64,000 bases of DNA from Liopterus haemorrhoidalis. Its lineage: Eukaryota; Arthropoda; Insecta; Coleoptera; Dytiscidae. Below, piece after piece: positions 42,520-55,528 of this stretch (position 1 is the first letter of the stretch; each line of letters begins with the position of its first letter). The notes beneath the pieces are model-generated. The model saw only the letters and a list, made by a program, of their open reading frames with translations, made no database searches and was not told the origin of the DNA. The DNA is taken from NCBI GenBank assembly GCA_963971575.1, contig OZ020611.1, positions 19,132,092 through 19,196,091 of the forward strand, written 5' to 3'. The translations under genes were made by a program, and so were the position numbers.

Positions 42520-43555
42520 CTTTAAATCTCTTTTTAGAAGTGGTTGGATATAACCTAACTTTTTTGACATTTATAAATAATAATAACATGCAACACGGCA
42601 CATTTTTCAACTACGACGTTATTTCTATTTATCGTTAATGGACTTTACATAGCAATTAACCATTTGAGGACAGAATTAAGAATCAATTTCTAAATACAAT
42701 TTTAATAATAAAAATTATTTATCTTTATTCTGGTAGCTAGGCAAAATGATCTTCAGGAAGATGCAAACAACTTGAAAACTGTACGAACACTAAATTCCAT
42801 ATTAAGGCAACACATTTTGCACTATGCTTATTACCAAAAACCAGAAAGAACTTCAAAAATAATTTTTATATATGTGGTTAGCAGGAGGAACCAGTTGTCC
42901 TGAAAGGATTAAATAACATAATGCGAATTATATATGTGATCTGTTGGGGTATTTAATCCCGAGGTGTAGTGCGTGCTGCGGTATGTACCATCTCCCTTGA
43001 AACCGCGGGAGAAAGTGATCGATGAGGTGCCTACAAGGGTAAAGGGATTAATGAAATATTAAGAAATGTGATCTAGAGGGAAGTCCACTGATGATGTAAA
43101 CATTGCACTGTATAGATTTGATAAATATTTTCTGGAAGGGAATTCATTAATTAAAGATAATAGATCAGTACACTTTAAGTTCATTATTATATTTGAACGG
43201 ATCAGCGGAAACAGGGAACGATCTGGCTCTTACTTCTCTTGGCAAAAACGATTTTTGTAGCCCTTAATATTTAATTATAAATAATTATGATAAAATATAA
43301 TTTTTGACAGTGAGTGAAATTGTTGTAGGTATTGTTGAATAACAAAAGCCTTTTGTTTTATAAAACATATAATATTCATAAAAAAAAAAAAAACAAAATA
43401 ATATATATATGTATGTAGGAGGCAGATACTATTTTTTTTAATCTCAAAAGAACATTCATTTTTTAAAATGAATAAAAAAACACTAAATCATAAAATACCT
43501 ACATCAAAAAAGTTTTTAAAACAATTTCAACCTTAAAAATAATATTTTATTTAAT
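42520..43555. other. Intron 7 stretch, nothing recognised
   Basis: Somewhat less AT-rich at 42900-43260 (GAGGTGTAGTGCGTGCTGCG). No protein motif or repeat family assigned. A poly-A/TA tract lies at 43380-43420. Confidence 0.4.
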
Positions 43556-44184
43556 ATTGAGTTCAACAGGAATTTTTGGGATTAGTTTTTCGAAAAATAA
43601 CGATGTCTTTATCGTTGAAAAAAATATATATATTTTTAAAATTTATTGTGTGATATCAAAAGAAATCTCTTAACGTAGATAAAGGAACGGAAAGTAGTTT
43701 ATTAGATTTTTTTTTATTTTAACACAATTTTTCCCAAAACTAAACTTAACCTAATTACCTAAATTGATCGTAAAAAAAATCACTCTAGCGCACCTTTTAG
43801 CGCAAAGGGGTTAAATTAAAATCTGAAAAAATTCTATTAATGTACATAACTCTAAACCGGAAACATTGGAGAGGAATTTTTGATCAGATTTCGTTGGAAA
43901 ATATTGCAGTTTTTTAACGAAATTAATCATGTTTTTTAATTCATTGCTAAATTATGTTAATAATTTGATGGATTTTTTGTATTTATGGCTAAGGTGGTGT
44001 CTCTTTTTTTGATATAAAAATATAAAAATTAATAGCTGAAAATCGAGTTCTTGTGTGTAATGTTCAAAAGGCTCCGCTTACAACCTGTTGTAAGAATTAC
44101 TTTAGTTTTTTGTTTTAAGGTATCAAAGAGGAATAAATCATATATAGTAGTGAAATACTTATAAAACAAATAACACATTCTTAA

Positions 44185-44685
44185 CCCTTTACCGCATAGT
44201 GTGCCATATATGGCACATTCCGATTTTTATTTTTTATTTTACTTTTAAAACTGAATCAAAACGTTACTTCATGAATGTTCATATATGCCACATACACAGC
44301 AATGGATCCTGCAGTATCTCAAGTAATTGGCTACAATAGATTTGAGGATATCTAGCGGAATTTGCACTTCAGCGATAACTCTATAAATTTATTGAGAACG
44401 GACAACTAGAAGATACGACCTTTTCTTTAAAAAATTCGAGAGCGACTGCTTTTAATCCCTAATGACGAACACCTAGCAATTGACGAGCAAATAATACGGA
44501 ATCATTTTCTTTTGTAACATAATGTAGAATCATAATATTCCATGTATGGCAAAAACCCCATTTTCATAAAAATAATAATTTATATTTTAAATATATTTTT
44601 TTAATTAATTTATCTATCAATAAGAACCAATTCCTAATGCCCATGAATTATTTCAGCCAAAAATAAAAATTCATGCAGTAAAGGG
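44185..44685. mobile_element. piggyBac-type MITE, 501 bp, TTAA target
   Basis: TTAA at 44181-44184 and 44686-44689; the ends CCCTTTACCGCATAG and (inverse) CCCTTTACTGCATGA are inverted repeats. Removing the element with one TTAA restores the family A' sequence around ACACATTC/CAATGAGAAATACG, comparable with ACACATTGTTGCGAAATACG at 14380. TGTGCCATATATGGCACA (44200-44217) is a perfect 18-bp palindrome near the left end. Confidence 0.9.
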
Positions 44686-44733
44686 TTAACAATGAGAAAT
44701 ACGTTAAATGGAAGCTCTTTGTACTCAAATACC

Positions 44734-46359
<1,626 letters not shown>

Positions 46360-46499
46360 TATATATATATATCAAAAGAATGTTCATTTTAATGTGATTA
46401 TAAAACAAATATTCCTAGACATCTAACATTATATTGGCTTCTTACACTTATTAAATACCTATAAAACCCTGAAATGTGAGAAAATTCACAATTAACTTT

Positions 46500-46880
46500 C
46501 TTTTTTTTTATTATCAAGTGGTAACAATTTCCAATAGCATTCGTATAACCTTTAACTTAGCTCCACTTTTTATTTATGTTATATTTTCAAATATAATACC
46601 CACATTATTTATTTTTTAAAAGAAAATTAATGTATTTATACAACCCTCTAAATTGTTTAGAATAAAATTTGCAGAACCTTTTGTCTCAGCTGTTTCTTCG
46701 TGAAATATCACTTAGAGTGAAATATGAGAAAGACAAAGAAAACTTGCAAAAAGACATAATTTAGCAAATATAATTACCATGGTTCAACAAAATACACAAA
46801 AAAGAATTTAATTACGAAAAGATATATATTTCATGCTTTTTAAATACAGCATTTTATAATCTTGTTTAAAACCGTATCCT
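46500..46880. other. Intron 7 stretch, nothing recognised
   Basis: AT-rich, no features seen. Confidence 0.4.
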
Positions 46881-46885
46881 TACCT

Positions 46886-46999
46886 ATGTGTCCAACAAAT
46901 AGCTTTGCGATTACCATATTTGGTGTGTACCAAAGTTTTAGTCTTTTTGCCACGCTCTGATACAACTGGTACCAGACACGCTGATTTTATTACGGATAT
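46886..46999 (-). other. Exon-like open segment ending in a splice-donor-like sequence
   Basis: Minus strand reads ISVIKSACLVPVVSERGKKT then KTLVHTKYGNRKAICWTHR, followed by AG|GTAAGG at about 46886. Less AT-rich than its surroundings and open throughout. No family recognised. It directly continues from a family C terminus, so it may be part of that repeat. Confidence 0.3.
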
Positions 47000-47105
47000 T
47001 GTCTTATAATCACCTGAAACAAGTAGAAACCAAATTAGGAGCGAAAAAATAATTTAAAAAAAAATACAGATATAGCATTCAATTTTATTAATAAGATGAT
47101 AGATA
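46995..47105 (-). repeat. Family C terminus, minus copy
   Basis: The inverse reads TATTAATAAAATTGAATGCT, then GTTTCAGGTGATTATAAGAC (with AATATCC), colinear with the start of the copy at 7793. Confidence 0.65.
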
Positions 47106-47109
47106 AGAA

Positions 47110-47835
47110 GTAAGTATTAGGTATTAGTTTATAAAGATTAAAAAATAAATAAATTCAGTTTAAAAAAGGGGGCAGGCTAACATTTCATCGGCTCTGAGTC
47201 TTTTGTGGGCTGTCTTTTTTTATATTTCTTTTTGCGTCAAAAAAATTTACTGTAACTCAAAAGTGACCATATATTTCTGATTTAAGGCTAAAAATGTATA
47301 AGTGTACCAATTTTCCAACAAAATTCAAAGGGTGAGGATTATGAAAAAATAATTAAAAATGGGTTAAAGCCGATTTGGATCAGTTTTTTGCCTATAATTC
47401 CAAAACTTTTGCCCAAACTTCAAAATGGACTAAATTTTGTTAATCTATAACAAAAAATACATATTTGTATAAATTTTCAATAAAATCGAAAGCAATGTAT
47501 TTTTACTTAAAAATCAGGGTTTTTTTGAAGTCTACCCCTTAGGTTTTTTTCGATTTTTTACCATTTTCAAAGATTTTGGATTACTATCCACACAAAACTT
47601 AATAATGACTTATTAAAACCCAATTTTATTTTTAGACTAAACAATGTAGGAGAATTTTAAAAAATTAAACCGATGATTTCTATCCCTGACCATTTTTTAG
47701 TTATCAAAAATTTAAATTAAAAATGACATTTTCAATTTTTGTTTTTTTTTTTTGTTTCAAAATATGGTAACAAGTCAATAAAGACCTCAAGATTTCAACC
47801 GCAGGTCTTTATCGCATTTCGTTTTTGAAAAACCT
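47110..47835. other. Intron 7 stretch, probable repeat interior
   Basis: AT-rich, contains statements of family C flavour such as GACCATATATTTCTGATTT, but no second copy was found to confirm. No gene. Confidence 0.35.
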
Positions 47836-47839
47836 CCAT

Positions 47840-48667
47840 GCAAAGATGATAACTTAATATATAAATCATGCCACATTAAAATTTGTCATAATTTTAAAAT
47901 ATGCAAAACGAATAAGGCCTCAGTGTTTTTCTAGACTAAATAAACTACGAGGAATCTAAAAATTCTAACCTCAAGTCGTTTTCTCTAACCGTTTTTTGAG
48001 TTGTGATTTTTTTAAATTTACAATTTGTAAATTATGCCTTTAACAAAAGAATATAGAACAAAAAAGATTTTTCATCTTATTATTAACAATTTTTGTTATA
48101 TACGTGTTTGCTGGTCAATAATAAGGGAGATATTTCAAAAATTTAGTTTTAGAGTGTCCTCTATAACTCCCCAAATATTCATCTAAATGAAAATATGAAT
48201 AAAAATAAAAGATATGTTTTTCTATTATAATTTATTTTCGTTATATATTATTTTTCTGTTAAGTCAATAATAAGGAAGATATATTTAGGTTGCCCCCTCA
48301 AAATTGCATCTAATTTAAAAAATATATTGAACAAAAAAGGTTTGTTTTCTTATTATAAACATTTTTTTACACATTTTTTTCTGTTAAGTTAATAATAAGG
48401 GAGATATTTTAAGTTTTTTAATAAACAGTTTTAGCTCCAAAACACCCCCTAGAATAAAATTTTTGAGATGCCTTATAGCCTATGTTCAAATGCTGGTTTC
48501 ACTCTATCATCATACCATATTACATAAAAATATTTCCAGCCGTTTTTGCGTGAATTTCGGACAGACAGACAAAAATTGTCTTATAATCATCTGAAACATG
48601 TAAAAACCAAATAAGAGGGATAAAAAATAAAAAAGAAATATAACCTCAAATTTTATTAATATAGATT
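47840..48667 (-). repeat. Family C element, minus copy abutting P450 exon 8
   Basis: The inverse begins ATCTATATTAATAAAATTTG (48667 leftwards), passes GATTATAAGACAATTTTTGT, CTGTCTGTCCGAAATTCACG, AAAAACGGCTGGAAATATTT, and a set of related sub-blocks (AATATCTCCCTTATTATTGA at several places), then GGTTAGAGAAAACGACTTGA at about 47975. The end nearest the exon lies about 12 bases before the acceptor AG of exon 8. Confidence 0.75.
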
Positions 48668-48679
48668 ATTTTTTTCCAG

Positions 48680-48859
48680 ATGGTTGTACTTTGCCAGCGG
48701 GATGTACAGCGGCAATAATGATCATGTTACTACACCGCAACCCGGAGTATTACCCTCAGCCGCACAAGTTCAACCCGGACAACTTCCTTCCGGAGCGGGT
48801 TAAAGCCAGACATCCATTCGCTTTCATCCCGTTCTCAGCGGGATACAGGACATGTATTG
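48680..48859 (+). CDS. Cytochrome P450 (CYP4 clan), visible exon 8 of 8, heme-binding
   Basis: Encodes [40 protein letters not shown], then [20 protein letters not shown] and G. It holds the beta-2 strands, the aromatic/PERF region (here FLPER) and the heme motif F-x-x-G-x-R-x-C as FSAGYRTC, whose Cys is the axial heme thiolate ligand. Acceptor TTTTTTTCCAG at 48679; donor ATTG|GTAAGT at 48860; phase 1 on both sides. The last part of a CYP4 protein (about 50 residues from GQKFAxxE, helix L) must come from a further exon that I do not find up to 64000. Confidence 0.95.
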
Positions 48860-49130
48860 GTAAGTGAACTAATTCATAAAACTGAACTGGCATTATCATT
48901 ATTTACAAAATAACATTTTTAATATTACGTTAGAAAAATATTATATGAACCTGTATGGGTGGTAAAGTCGGTTTACGATAACCATGCGATGACGTCACAC
49001 TTGGTTAATTTAAGTACCAACGTTATAATATGTTTTAATCAACATCAATCCATAACTCAGTACATTTATTTATTTAATGTTGGTACATTTTTTCAATGTT
49101 GCCAGTTTGAAATTGTTCAATCGTTATTTA

Positions 49131-49487
49131 AAAATAAAAAGCCACACCCATTATTGTTTCTAGCCCTCTTCAATTTATATGAGTTAGAAAGAGACAGACA
49201 ATTTGCAATATCCATCTCCATCTAACACACGCAAATTAGAATGAGAAAAAACATAAAAGGCCACACCCATTATTGTTTCGAGCTCACTTCAATTTCTATG
49301 AGATATAGACACAAAATTTACAATTTCCATCTCTTTTTGACACATGTAAATTGGAATGAGAAAAAACATGAAAGGCCACACCCATTATTGTTTCGAGCTC
49401 ACTTCAATTTCTATGAGATAGAAAGAGACACAAAATTTGCAATTTCCATCACTTTTTGACACATGTAAATTGGAATGAGAGAAACTG
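49131..49487. repeat. Tandem repeat, three copies of 115-119 bp
   Basis: GCCACACCCATTATTGTTTC recurs at 49141, 49260 and 49375, followed each time by CACTTCAATTTCTATGAGAT-like and CACATGTAAATTGGAATGAG-like blocks. It starts about 280 bases after exon 8. Part of each unit is open in one frame, but the match to a protein family is nil. Confidence 0.9.
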
Positions 49488-49510
49488 AAATTTAATTTTT
49501 TTTAATAGTA

Positions 49511-50442
49511 ATGGGTGTTTTTTTTTAGAGGTATAGAACTTTAAGTTGCAATAAAACAACGATGGATTATTCGATTGACATGAATTTTTTTTTATTCGAA
49601 AGATAATCTTGTGGCATTACATTTTAAATATGATTTCTGGCATATGATCGCCACGGCTGGCTCGGATGTAGTCCAATCTGGACGTCCAATTTTCGATGAC
49701 TTTTTCCAACATTTGTGGCCGTATATCGGCAATAACACGGCGAATGTTGTCTTCCAAATGGTCAAGCGTTTGTGGCTTATCCGCATAGACCAATGACTTT
49801 ACATAGCCCCACAGAAAGTAGTCCAGCGGTGTTAAATCACAAGATCTTGGAGGCCAATTCACAGGTCCAAAACGTGAAATTAGGCGGTCACCAAACGTGT
49901 CTTTCAATAAATCGATTGTGGCACGAGCTGTGTGACATGTTGCGCCGTCTTGTTGGAACCACAGCTCCTGGACATCATGGCTGTTCAATTCAGGAATGAA
50001 AAAGTTAGTAATCATGGCTCTATACCGATCACCATTGACTGTAACGTTCTGGCCATCATCGTTTTTGAAGAAGTACGGACCAATGATTCCACCAGCCCAT
50101 AAAGCGCACCAAACAGTCAGTTTTTCTGGATGTAACGGTGTTTTGACATACACTTGAGGATGAGCTTCACTCCAAATGCGGCAGTTTTGTTTGTGACGTA
50201 GCCATTCAACCAGAAGTGCGCTTCATCGCACGTATCATACGTATTCATCATACGTATTCCGCACAGAACCATTATTTTCGAAATAAAATTGCACTATTTG
50301 CAAGCGTTGTTCAGGCGTGAGTCTATTCATGATGAATTGCCAAACCAAACTGAGAATAAATCACTTGACAGCTGTTAAATCGGTCGCCATCTTGAACAGT
50401 AATGCCAACTTAAAGTTCTATACCTCTAAAAAAAACACCCGT
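49511..50442 (-). mobile_element. Mariner-like element of DD41D type, internally deleted (932 bp)
   Basis: The ends ATGGGTGTTTTTTTTTAGAG and (inverse) ACGGGTGTTTTTTTTAGAGG pair for about 36 bp, reaching TATAGAACTTTAAGTTG, with TA on both sides. Transposase on the minus strand. Confidence 0.9.
49617..50330 (-). pseudogene. DD41D mariner-like transposase, deleted and frameshifted
   Basis: The N-terminus MNRLTPEQRLQIVQFYFENN (minus, near 50326) is fused by an internal deletion to the region with the first catalytic Asp (DTCDEAHFWLNGYV). After a frameshift the long frame 50153-49617 (178 codons) has HPEKLTVWCALWAGGIIGPY, LWFQQDGATCHT (second Asp) and RSCDLTPLDYFLWG (third Asp). Counting 41 residues between the second and third Asp gives DD41D, the spacing of the rosa-type mariner group. 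The C-terminal half is intact to the stop. Confidence 0.85.
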
Positions 50443-50444
50443 TA

Positions 50445-51005
50445 GAACGTTCATAAATGATTGATTGGCGTTTGAATTTCCCGCTCATTAGACTAATTTT
50501 ATAGATTGATACCAGTGGCGCATATTGAAAAACTTGCAAAATCAAATTAATGAGTCATTGATAAAGCAGTTTACTAATATCATACATTTGCTATTGTTTG
50601 CGTGGCTTTTTTCTTACCAATGAAATAATGTACAAAAGTGGCAATAAAAAAGATTTTCTGATAAAAATTCACTCGAAATCGTCAATGTCGGACAATTGTC
50701 AATGTCAAATAATATCCGTAACTACGTTTATGATCAAATGCGTCTTGTACACTTAGGGTACGAACATTTACTGCATTATTTTTATCTGAGCACTCGAACT
50801 TTCGTTTGAGCGCTCAGAATTTTTATTTAAGATATTATTTTACAGCTAAAATTTATTGTAAATTCCCATTAAAAATTAAGTGTGTTTTTTTTTTTTAATC
50901 TTTGAAAAATACATTATTTTTTTAGTTTCATGTAAAACGTAACTTTTTTCCAAAATTTTTATTTTGACGCGATTACAGTCAAAAATTTATTCACAAAATA
51001 TTGTC
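50445..51005. other. Downstream of exon 8, nothing recognised
   Basis: CAGTGGCGCATATTG at 50513 may be a lone hAT end. No gene. Confidence 0.4.
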
Positions 51006-51019
51006 GTTTACTAGATCTC

Positions 51020-52066
51020 TACGAAACGCTGAAATGTGTTAAAATTCACAGTTTACTTTTCAGGGTACCTACTTACTGAGTTCCTGGCTGTAAAAACCAG
51101 TACTAGTATTAAATTTTCTAGAAAGAAAAAATGCTTCATACATATATATATGTATGTATGTATAACTGAAATTTGCAATTTGTATAAACATGAAAAATAA
51201 GTGTAAAACCAATACAAATTACATATTATAATTAAACAATTAATTTTACAATGCTCTCTACTTGTTGCAAATGTTTCACGTTCTTAATCTGATAAAACGA
51301 AAAAAATATAATATTCCTGTTGTGTTTCCATTATGACAATCTACCATTTTAATTTCCGGTTTCCGCATTATAATCTCAAAAAATTTATCTGCATGCAGGT
51401 TATGTTTTAGTTTTATGGTAACTAATATGGAATTGCCTTATTTCGATAATGTACACATCTCCAGATAAATATAAACAAATATGTATTTAAAATAAAAATA
51501 AATATTTTCTTAAAATTTTTAGTTGGGTATCAAATGGAACCTCTTAATGTATGGATAAACAGGCAATTTTTATTTTAAAAAAATCATTTTTCTAAATAGG
51601 ATTTTCGCCAAAAAACTGTTCTCCCCCACTTTAATTCCCAGAGGGATTTATCTAAAATTTTGGAAAAAAAAAATCTCAATATAATAGATTGACGGGAAAC
51701 GAAAAAAATCAACCGAAAATTTTGATCAGATTAGTTTTCGAAAAATGTCAATATTTTTGTGTCGTTGAAAAAACTTGTTACTTTTTTAAAATGTATTGTG
51801 TGGTATCAAAGGAAAGATTATAAAATAGATTAAGAAACTGATTTTTTTTTAAATGTCTATATTTACACCGATTTTGTCAAAAATGTGCTAAGAAAATCCT
51901 TTGTCCCACAGACTTTAACCCTGATGGGTTAAACTAAAAATTTGAAAAAATTCTAAGTAATGTACATTGATCTGAAACCGAAACGTACGAAAGGAATTTT
52001 TCAAATTGCGTTTATGGAAAATATTGCAGTTTTTGTGTTTTTGACATAGTTAAATATTGTTTTTAT
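51020..52066 (+). repeat. Family A' copy, diverged
   Basis: CGCTGAAATGTGTTAAAATT at 51028 is a diverged family end. TATAAACAAATATGTATTTA, GGGTATCAAATGGAACCTCT, TTTTGTGTCGTTGAAAAAAC and TAATGTACATTGATCTGAAA follow in the family order. The copy ends near 52065, where a non-LTR 3' end is found. Confidence 0.6.
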
Positions 52067-52079
52067 ATATTCTTTATGT

Positions 52080-52765
52080 CCTAGGCCTTGCGGCGTTCAG
52101 GGTATTAACCATTACAAATAGAAATAAAACAATCAAAAATAAATAACGTACAAAACAATACAATTTACAATATTTTTATCTCATTTCTTTCTTCTTGCTC
52201 CAGTGTCCATCTCTTTCTTCCTATTCTCATTCTGGTTTCCCTCTCCGATCTCCTTCCTTCTTGCTTCCAGTTCTCTCGCCAATCTTTAATTTATTTTATT
52301 CCATTCTCTTCCCTTCCAACCATTTCTTCACCCCTCCTCCTATCTCCCTTCCTTCCTCCCCATTTCCAGGTAACCTCAGCCCCCTTCCTTCTATTTCTCC
52401 CCTTCTGCTTCCCACCGGGCCTCTTCCTTCCTTCCTTTACTCCTTCCTGTTATCCTTCCCCAATCTCAATCCTTCTTGCCTCTAATTCCCTCGCCTACCT
52501 CTCCCCCTTCCATCTTCGTGCAATTGGTCTAATGTGCTCCCCGACCATACTGTCATCTCTCTACACCTCTTCGCGAGGTGCTCTATATCTTCTTCCTCCT
52601 CCCCGCCCATCCTGCACATTTTATCCTCCTGTTTTCTCCAATATCTATTTCCTCTCTCTTCATTCCCGCACCTTAGCCACGCAATCCTCCTTACCCTCCC
52701 TCCTGACCTTCCTCTTTCTCCCTTCAAGTAGCTTGGTACCCCTATAGTTCTGACCTCCTTATCAT
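52080..52765 (-). mobile_element. Non-LTR retrotransposon 3' end, second copy of the purine-rich family
   Basis: The terminus (inverse) is AACGCCGCAAGGCCTAGG at 52082-52099, identical to that of 21294-22165. The minus frame 52760-52482 has VRTIGVPSYLKGERGRSGGR, IAWLRCGNEERGNRYW and CRMGGEEEEDIEHL. The first Cys of the CxxC pair is kept but the second is Gly. 5' truncated. Confidence 0.75.
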
Positions 52766-52769
52766 AGAA

Positions 52770-52900
52770 AATACAAGTCATCACTTGTATTTTCATGTGT
52801 AACCGACAAAAAAAATGATTTAAAATATATCCTGGCTCCCCCAAATTTTACTAAAAAATTTCCTGCCCCCAGATTTTAATAGCTAACGCCGCCACTGCAC
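52770..52900 (-). repeat. Short hAT-like end
   Basis: AACGCCGCCACTG at 52885-52897 is the inverse of CAGTGGCGGCGTT. GACTTGTATTTT...AAATACAAGTC pairs at 52771-52795. A small MITE fragment is likely. Confidence 0.35.
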
Positions 52901-52904
52901 AGAT

Positions 52905-54280
52905 CCCTCTGTTCTTTTTACCAATACCTACGAAATCCTAAAAATTCATTTCAAATATCTCTTGAAATTCTATTTCTAGAAGTTGTAAAGTACTTGAACA
53001 CAAAAAATTAGATTTAAAAATCTGAAGCGAGTTGTGGAAAGATTAAGGACATCCACTTGTCACCAATAATTCTCTGAGGATTTTGCTATTGTCCAGGGTA
53101 CAAATCCTTTCACGCCCACATATTTTTTGTTACAGATTAAATCACTGGATTAAGTTCTGTATATTATTACGATTATCTCGAAAATAAAATCCTCTGTCGC
53201 TGATTTGGATTTTTGTTGTTTATAGCTTATTCGCAAAGTGCACCGTTGTGAAAAAATCTGTGAGGGTTTCTTTTTTTGTCTACAGTTCTGCAAATAAATA
53301 ATTTGTATTCATCCTCAAAGTAACCCTAATTTGAAGGGTTCAATTTTTTACAATTTTAGCCCTTAGTATTCATGTACCGTTCAACACTTCAACAGAATCT
53401 ACTGCAATCATTAGTGATGCATCATTTATTTTTAAAACGAACGAATCCGGTTTAAGAGATTTGCAAAATTTATAATATTGAGTTTTGCAGGTATGTGTAG
53501 GTTTTTTAAATTACTGATATTTTGAATCTTCGGCAGGGATATCGAGAAACGGGGGAAGCCGGGGTAATTTTTTTAAAATGAATGTTAAGCAGTTTTTATA
53601 CTCATTGGCATATTTAGTTTTCTAAATTTCATTACGATTTTGGCAAAGAAGTATCTAAAACCTTTTACATTTTTAAATTTCCGCTGTTGTGACGTGACGC
53701 CGCCAGGGTATATTCTACTTATTAGTATTCGATGTACGTGTATCTCTCACTCTCAAGTACATGCACATTCATGCATTCATGCATTCATACTATCTCGTGC
53801 TAATATCGCCCAACATAAAGTTTGTTGTTTATCTCAGTTTATATTTGGATATATGTATTTTAAAAACTAACAAAAATGAAAAAATAATGCGCTTCATTGA
53901 CGTCATTGGTGCGATAATAATCTAAGACACTTCCTGTGGCCAGTTACGTCCCTAAAGGGTGGCGTTTGAAACTGTTTAATATTTAAAAATTAATAATATT
54001 CCTATGGGTCTCATTTTTTTGCTTCATAATATTTTTTGCTATTCTTCGAGGTGCAAATACTAAATTTGATAAATCTAATGTCATTCTACAAGCCTATTGT
54101 AATACGTAACAAAAACTGAAATAATAGTGTTTACTGGTACGGGCCCCAGTCCCAATTTGACTGTACACTTTGTTTATCTATTTAGCTGTTATCAGTATTT
54201 TTGACCCCTTTGTGACATTTCTGTCGGTAGCTTCCACGTGCACAATGGCACGTCACGTAAACATCTTATATAATAAGTTA
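52905..54280. other. No gene found
   Basis: About 1.4 kb without recognisable coding, transposon end or repeat unit. GCATTCATGCATTCATAC near 53770 is a small repeat. P450 C-terminal motifs were sought here and not found. Confidence 0.4.
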
Positions 54281-54285
54281 CAGAA

Positions 54286-54425
54286 AAAATCAGCTGTGGC
54301 CACAACAGGACCGACTGCCATCGTAAAGTACTTGCATAAAATACATTCTAGCAGCAGAGTAGAAATAACTTGGCCTAATATTTTCTAACAGACATATTAT
54401 TTATCATGACCATGGGGAAACGTTA
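54286..54425 (+). repeat. Dispersed repeat family B, partial copy
   Basis: AAATCAGCTGTGGCCACAAC to GACCATGGGGAAACGTTACA, cut off before the middle blocks. It is followed 40 bases on by a fuller copy in the same orientation. Confidence 0.85.
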
Positions 54426-54462
54426 CATAAAAGTATTAAAAATTGAGAAAAAATTTTAAAAA

Positions 54463-55118
54463 ATCAGCTGTGGCCACCACAGGACCGACCGCCATCGTAA
54501 AGTACTTATATAAAATACATTCTAGCAGCAGAATAGAAATAACTTGGCCTAATATTTTCTAACAGAGATATTATTTATCATGACCATGGAAACGTTACTT
54601 ATAAGTATGAAAAAATTGAGACTTGGAAAAAATTTATGAAAAATTTTACAGAAATTATTCAAAGTTTTTGGTTTTATCAAAAAACGTCTCAAATAAAAGT
54701 TATTAGTTATTGCTTTTATAGCAACTTTTGTTCAATAATTTTTTTCGAAATATTTTTCTGTTGTGAAATATTCACAAAAATCTTAAAATCGACACGAGTA
54801 AACTCCCATTTTTAATCAACTGATTTTTACCAAAAGTTGATCAACTCGTGCCATTGATGGCAAAAGCTTAAATATGAAGTTTCATAAAAATCCTTTCAGC
54901 CGAATTTGCTCTACATGTGTACACAGACGGACAGACAGACAGACAGACGGACAGACAGACGGACAGACAGACGGACAGACAGACAGACGGAAACACAGAC
55001 CGACAGACATCATGCTAAAAATAGTCAAAATGTTATGTAAGGACCTCAATTAGTGGAGATCCATCGAAATTTCGAAATGTCAAAATCGGTATGATCACAA
55101 TACCTCCCTTATATATGA
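54463..55118 (+). repeat. Dispersed repeat family B, near-complete copy
   Basis: Same blocks as 29274-29900, including an (ACAGACGG)n/(ACAG)n microsatellite at 54920-55010, CATCATGCTAAAAATAGTCA and the terminal CACAATACCTCCCTTATATA. With the partial copy just upstream it makes a tandem pair. Confidence 0.9.
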
Positions 55119-55440
55119 CCCTGTTGACCGTCGGAAAAATAAAGAACAATTTCAATCTACGAACTGTTTTTATCTATCATTGGGTCCGTAATGATCGTCT
55201 TGCGAAGGGTGTGGTAGAATTAAGGTATTGCGGAGGGCGGGCTCAGAATTATTGTTTTACTGGGGCTCAGGACCGCTCTCGGGGGTCCCTAATCTTCGGA
55301 AACGGAAAATAGCCTTTCTCGGGAATTACCGAAGTCATCTTTTTTATTTAATTTTCGTAGATCAATAGCTATAATGATTATAATAGCAATTAATAAACGG
55401 ACCATCATCTTAAAATAGGATTCTGCTATATTTGAGATTT
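55119..55440. other. Less AT-rich stretch, nothing recognised
   Basis: GGGTGTGGTAGAATTAAGGT and CAGGACCGCTCTCGGGGGTC at 55210-55300 stand out in base composition. No match to known RNA or protein was recognised. Confidence 0.4.
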
Positions 55441-55528
55441 TGATAAAATAGAAACAACTAGCTTATTATTGACTTAACAGCAAAAACGTATGATAAAAAA
55501 TGTTTATAATAAGAAAACCAATCTTTTT

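Noticed and set aside
52195..52747. Ser/Pro/Leu-rich + strand frames
   Set aside because: Same reason: complement of the second copy of the purine-rich non-LTR element.
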